In this document: piece after piece, positions 4,820 to 7,609 of the stretch | How positions within the stretch are numbered: position 1 is the first letter of the stretch | How the letters are laid out: each line of letters starts with the position of its first letter | Source: DASPKW01 sp038244055 | GTDB lineage: Bacteria > Planctomycetota > Phycisphaerae > Tepidisphaerales > Tepidisphaeraceae | Assembly: GCA_038244055.1 (NCBI GenBank) | Contig: JBBRTW010000366.1 | Location: 1 to 7,609, forward strand | Direction of reading: 5' to 3' | Length of the DNA stretch: 7,609 nucleotides | Position numbers and translations under genes: made by a program | Notes under the pieces: model-generated | Database searches by the model: none | Seen by the model: the letters and a program-made list of their open reading frames with translations, nothing else | What the model was told of the DNA's origin: nothing

Positions 4820-6103
4820 TCAAAAGTATTCCGTGCAAAACGGCGCGGGCCCGGCCGCAAATGCACTCGCCAGTGAAATCGCCGCCAGCCGATTCACCTT
4901 GAGCAGCCCCAGACCCGCCGCCGTCGCCGCCGGCAAATCTCCTGTCACGATGGATGCCCAGGTCCGATCGCTGCATTCAAGATCGGCCGGCGTAGTGGAA
5001 ACCGCAGCCATCGCTCGCCCGCCGTCGATGTCGATTTGAATGCGCGATTCATGGCCCTCGGTCTCCGCAATCCCTACCGTCAGCGCGCCCTTCGTCTCCG
5101 CCGGCAGCCGCATCGCCTGCAGAAATCGCACATGATCCAGAATCCGCACCTGCATTCGCGTATGCTGCTTCAACTCGGCCGTCTCGTGATTCACCAGCCG
5201 ATGCGGAACCTGCGACTCCCTCAGCCAAAGATTGACCGGCAGATCGATCGGCAGCGCCATGTTCACGCCCCAATATTGATCGCGCAGCGTGCCGAAGAGA
5301 CACAACAATCGCTTCAGCGAATGAACCGAATCGTACGCGAAATCGGTCACCTTGATGATGTCTTTGCCCCCCTGCTTCTCCTGCTCGAAATGAACCCACG
5401 AGTTGATCGGTGAATTCGGCCCACCGGGTTGATCGGCGATGGTCAGGCCGCTGCCTTCCTGCGAGGTGTGATGCTCCCAGGACCCGGCCGTGCGCTCGAT
5501 ATCGCATTGCCCCGCCTCCACCATGCGCTGGCGGCAGGCGCGGCGCTGCTCATCGGCCGCGCTGATAATGAAGGTAAACCCATCGCAATCGCCGGCCGGG
5601 AGAATCGAAAGCGGAATTGTCCACAGCGCCCGCCGCTCCACCAGGCCATATCCAAAGTGATCGTAGAAGGAAGCACGGAACGGCATCAGCGCGGAAACGA
5701 TCTGCCCCTTCTCGCGCGCCCGCCGGAGCATCTCGCGCATGACCACAGTCGCGATACCCGGCTCAGACTTCCCCGGCGCTGATGACGTCGCCGTCGATGA
5801 AGATGTCGAAATCGATGAGCGCGCCGAGCGCCGATGGGTCTTGACCGTCCCCACCCACGCCACGCCCTGGCATGAGACCGGCCCGCCCCGCGCCCACATC
5901 GTCATGTCATAAGAGGTGGCCGTCCCCACCGGCTGGCCATCGCGCTCGGCCAGCAGAATGTCATCGCCAAGCACCCGCCCATCCTCGGCCAGCCGCTGCT
6001 GATAGGGGATAATCTCATCTGACTTGGGGGCATAACAAAACGCGCGGGCTCGGCCGACGATTTCGGCATGGTCGCGGCCAACCCAACGAAAGCTTAAAGG
6101 CAT
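4820..6103 (-). CDS. Eis-like GNAT N-acetyltransferase with loop insertion (427 aa)
   Basis: Members of this family have an N-terminal GNAT domain, a second GNAT-like domain and a C-terminal SCP2-like domain; characterised ones acetylate amines such as aminoglycosides or lysines. Here the first GNAT domain covers about 1-155, with WVGTVKTHRR (83-92) and GIATVVMREML (116-126) forming the acetyl-CoA-binding region. FYDHFGYG (147-154) carries Y148, equivalent to the catalytic Tyr of mycobacterial Eis, and the chain ends in Phe, whose carboxylate is the proposed base in Eis. The SCP2-like part starts at about 325. Residues 93-115 are a Ser-rich insertion exactly where HRR should run directly into the G-x-A of the loop, so activity is uncertain. 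The ATG at 6103 has GGAG (minus strand, 6113-6116) 9 nt upstream; an in-frame TTG at 6142 has none. Substrate unknown; it need not be a resistance gene. Confidence 0.9.
   Translation of the reverse strand: MPLSFRWVGRDHAEIVGRARAFCYAPKSDEIIPYQQRLAEDGRVLGDDILLAERDGQPVGTATSYDMTMWARGGPVSCQGVAWVGTVKTHRRSARSSISTSSSTATSSAPGKSEPGIATVVMREMLRRAREKGQIVSALMPFRASFYDHFGYGLVERRALWTIPLSILPAGDCDGFTFIISAADEQRRACRQRMVEAGQCDIERTAGSWEHHTSQEGSGLTIADQPGGPNSPINSWVHFEQEKQGGKDIIKVTDFAYDSVHSLKRLLCLFGTLRDQYWGVNMALPIDLPVNLWLRESQVPHRLVNHETAELKQHTRMQVRILDHVRFLQAMRLPAETKGALTVGIAETEGHESRIQIDIDGGRAMAAVSTTPADLECSDRTWASIVTGDLPAATAAGLGLLKVNRLAAISLASAFAAGPAPFCTEYF
5759..5827 (-). other. 69-bp Ser-rich insertion in the eis-like gene
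   Basis: This segment encodes residues 93-115, of which 10 are Ser, with Ala, Thr, Pro, Gly and Lys making up much of the rest. Third codon positions are A or T in 8 of 23 codons in this frame, more than in the surrounding gene. Reading one base earlier gives ALIDFDIFIDGDVISAGEV then a stop, using almost only codons ending in C or G. The segment therefore looks like good coding DNA from another frame carried in-frame inside this gene. Confidence 0.6.
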
Positions 6104-6227
6104 AGGCGTGGTCTCCGGGGGGAAAGTAACCGGGATTCCCAAAACGAAAAGGAGGCAATTTGAAAGAGATGAAATGAGTGCAGGGTTCCTGTCACAATGG
6201 CATTCAAGCGAGGATGACGCGCGAGTG

Positions 6228-6244
6228 ACTGCCAGCCTGACAGT
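6228..6244. promoter_or_regulatory. Imperfect palindrome ACTGCCAG-C-CTGACAGT
   Basis: Seven of eight base pairs match across a single central base. It lies 125 bp upstream of the eis-like start on one side and about 275 bp upstream of groEL on the other. It could be an operator; no partner regulator is encoded nearby. Confidence 0.25.
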
Positions 6245-6276
6245 AATTCGATGGCGCGATCGCCTGAAGACGATCG

Positions 6277-6305
6277 TTTACAACCCCCTTATTTACCATT
6301 ACTTA
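6277..6305 (+). promoter_or_regulatory. Weak promoter candidate for groEL
   Basis: TTTACA (6277-6282, five of six to the -35 consensus) is followed after 17 bp by TACTTA (6300-6305, three of six to the -10). If used, it would leave a leader of about 205 nt containing the hairpin at 6364-6397. I see no better sigma70 pair closer to the gene. Confidence 0.22.
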
Positions 6306-6363
6306 TGAAATCCGAGTCGGGGCCAAAGCTCCGGCACACCGTTTGTCATTAGGCAATTGCGCT

Positions 6364-6397
6364 GAAGGTTCGCCCCTGATGGGGTAATTCGACCTTC
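6364..6397 (+). promoter_or_regulatory. Hairpin in the groEL upstream region
   Basis: GAAGGTTCG (6364-6372) pairs with CGACCTTC (6390-6397) with one bulged base. Inside it CCCC (6373-6376) pairs with GGGG (6381-6384) across TGAT. The combined 12-bp stem lies 122 bp before the groEL start. It is neither CIRCE nor followed by a T-tract. It may be a leader structure or a dispersed repeat. Confidence 0.4.
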
Positions 6398-6503
6398 GGC
6401 GGCATGCGCGGCGACCTAGAAACTGCCGCTGTCTGGGCCGGCAACTCGCGGCCGGGATGGAAACTTCGAAACCCACACTCAGCGTGTAGACACGTCTGAA
6501 TTG

Positions 6504-6510
6504 AAAGGAG
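6504..6510 (+). promoter_or_regulatory. Ribosome binding site of groEL
   Basis: AAAGGAG lies 8 nt before the ATG at 6519, a strong and well-spaced Shine-Dalgarno. It fixes the start that gives the canonical MAAK N-terminus. Confidence 0.8.
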
Positions 6511-6518
6511 ACCTGCCA

Positions 6519-7609
6519 ATGGCGGCAAAGATGCTGGCCTTCGATATCGAGGCACGAAAGGCCCTGCTTGCGGGCGTTAGCAAGCTTGCAAGGGCGGTAA
6601 AAACCACTCTCGGACCCCGCGGCCGCAACGCGGTCATCGACAAGGGTTGGGGCGCTCCCACGGTCACTAAGGACGGCGTGACGGTGGCCGAGGAAATCGA
6701 ACTCACCGACAAATATGAAAATATCGGCGCCAAGCTCGTGAAGGAGGCCGCCACCAAGACCTCAGACACCGCCGGCGACGGCACCACCACCGCCACGGTT
6801 CTGGCCGAGGCGATTTTCCGCGAAGGCTACCGCAATCTGACCGCAGGGGCCGATGCGATGGCCCTGGCGCGCGGCATCCGCAAGGCGGTGGATGCGGTGG
6901 TTGAAGCCCTCAAGAAGCAGTCCAAGCCGATCAAAGGCAAGGATGACATCGAGAGCGTGGCTTCGATCTCGGCCAACAACGACCGCGAAATCGGCAAGAT
7001 CATGGCCGATGCGTTCGAGAAGGTGGGCAAAGACGGCGTGATCACGGTGGAAGAGGGCAAGAGCCTGGACACCTATGTGGATGTCGTTGAAGGGATGCAG
7101 TTCGATCGCGGCTTCCTCTCGCCGAATTTCATCACCAATCCTGATGAGATGGTGGTCGAGCTCGAGAAGGCGTTTGTCCTGGTCTTCGAAGAGAAGATCT
7201 CGGCCGCCCCCAAGCTCATCCCATTGCTCGAGAAGATTCAAAAGTCCAAGAAGCCGCTACTGATCATCGCCGAAGACGTCGAGGGCGAGGCCCTGGCGAC
7301 GTTGGTGGTGAACAAGCTGCGCGGCATTTTGAATGTCGCGGCCGTCAAGGCTCCGGGATACGGCGATCGCCGCAAGTCGATGCTCGAAGACATCGCCATC
7401 CTCACCGGCGGCAGCCCGATCATGAAGGATCTGGGCATCGAGCTCGACAAGGTCGAGATCAGCCAGCTCGGGCAGGCCAAGCTCATCCGCATCGATGGCG
7501 ACAACTGCACGATCATCGAAGGCGCGGGCGAGACCAAGGCCATCCAGGGCCGCATCGAGCAAATCCGCAAGGAAATCGAGATCACCACAAGCGACTACGA
7601 CCGCGAGAA
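6519..7609 (+). CDS. groEL: Chaperonin GroEL (Hsp60), cut by the right edge
   Basis: This encodes the large subunit of the ATP-driven cytosolic folding chamber. The first 363 residues of a usual 540-550 are present; the reading frame runs off the window open. Numbering matches E. coli GroEL without gaps through at least residue 204. The nucleotide site is intact so far: TTLGPRGRN (29-37), D52 in TKDG and D87 in AGDGTTTATVLA. The third ATPase residue (D398 in E. coli) lies beyond the edge. The apical domain has FDRGFLSPNF, so polypeptide-binding positions 199, 203 and 204 are Phe, Asn and Phe where E. coli has Tyr, Tyr and Phe. The segment LLIIAEDVEGEALATLVVN is nearly identical to E. coli. 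No groES precedes it, so the co-chaperonin must be elsewhere, which fits genomes with several groEL copies. Heat regulation by HrcA is not supported, since no CIRCE is seen. Confidence 0.97.
   Translation, partial: MAAKMLAFDIEARKALLAGVSKLARAVKTTLGPRGRNAVIDKGWGAPTVTKDGVTVAEEIELTDKYENIGAKLVKEAATKTSDTAGDGTTTATVLAEAIFREGYRNLTAGADAMALARGIRKAVDAVVEALKKQSKPIKGKDDIESVASISANNDREIGKIMADAFEKVGKDGVITVEEGKSLDTYVDVVEGMQFDRGFLSPNFITNPDEMVVELEKAFVLVFEEKISAAPKLIPLLEKIQKSKKPLLIIAEDVEGEALATLVVNKLRGILNVAAVKAPGYGDRRKSMLEDIAILTGGSPIMKDLGIELDKVEISQLGQAKLIRIDGDNCTIIEGAGETKAIQGRIEQIRKEIEITTSDYDRE

Larger units (their letters stand above)
6104..6518. other. Divergent intergenic region between eis-like gene and groEL
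   Basis: These 415 bp separate two divergent starts and hold no credible gene. They contain an imperfect 17-bp palindrome (6228-6244), the octamer GCGATCGC (6256-6263), a weak promoter candidate (6277-6305), a hairpin (6364-6397) and a short dyad CGTGT-AG-ACACG (6483-6494). A CIRCE inverted repeat (TTAGCACTC-N9-GAGTGCTAA) is absent. An open frame at 6174-6308 has an AGGAGG at 6149-6154, but this is 19 nt from the ATG, too far to support translation. Confidence 0.6.

Noticed and set aside
4659..4976. Open frames giving peptides with TGILPV or GHPARV
   Set aside because: These are translations of the CACGGGCATCCTGCCCGTG repeat running into the eis-like gene, not genes.
4820..6103. Aminoglycoside-resistance gene
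   Set aside because: Eis-like proteins are widespread and mostly of unknown substrate, and the loop insertion makes activity doubtful; resistance cannot be claimed from sequence.
6256..6263. GCGATCGC octamer resembling the cyanobacterial HIP1 repeat
   Set aside because: Only one clear copy was noticed, which is expected by chance in GC-rich DNA, and nothing else suggests a cyanobacterium.
6108..6308. Small plus-strand open frame starting upstream of groEL (ATG at 6174)
   Set aside because: The nearest AGGAGG is 19 nt away from the ATG and the peptide has no recognisable feature.
6305..6518. CIRCE operator before groEL
   Set aside because: I looked for TTAGCACTC-N9-GAGTGCTAA and found neither arm.

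Overview
The window is GC-rich (about 60% by eye) bacterial chromosomal DNA with six protein-coding genes, one of them cut by the right edge. It shows no rRNA, tRNA, CRISPR array, insertion sequence or phage gene. The gene set, the VWA protein with a TonB-like N-terminus, the Eis-type acetyltransferase and above all the dyad repeats built on CACGGGCATCCTGCCCGTG suggest a Planctomycetota-like organism. That placement rests on recalled sequence style, not on a search, so it is moderate-confidence.

Layout from left to right. Positions 1-258 hold a hairpin of GCGGATT units and then a convincing sigma70-type promoter for ilvC (259-1281, +), the class I ketol-acid reductoisomerase of branched-chain amino acid synthesis. 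ilvC converges on a minus-strand gene (1465-2760) for an exported protein with a C-terminal NlpC/P60-like region. The 183 bp between them is filled by an inverted-repeat array built on CTCGACAT/ATGTCGAG. That exported-protein gene diverges from a small Tat-type lipoprotein with a complete Rieske [2Fe-2S] site (3005-3460, +). The divergent interval carries a 13-bp palindrome and a possible extended -10 promoter. The Rieske gene converges, with a 2-bp gap, on a membrane-anchored VWA-domain protein (3463-4527, -). A 292-bp spacer with two different dyad repeats follows, then an Eis-like GNAT acetyltransferase (4820-6103, -). After a 415-bp divergent intergenic region with several small dyads comes groEL (6519 to the edge, +), with no groES beside it and no CIRCE operator.

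These genes do not form a pathway or operon. All adjacent pairs are convergent or divergent except VWA/eis-like, which share a strand but are separated by 292 bp. It is mostly a housekeeping neighbourhood, and I do not see a clear new multi-gene system. The observations most worth following are: (1) a roughly 22-residue Ser-rich insertion exactly in the acetyl-CoA-binding loop of the Eis-like enzyme, whose DNA looks like good coding sequence in a different frame; (2) at least three distinct families of intergenic dyad repeats packed into 7.6 kb; (3) an uncharacterised exported protein with an NlpC/P60-like Cys/His pair; and (4) a solitary Rieske lipoprotein ending 2 bp from a converging VWA gene.
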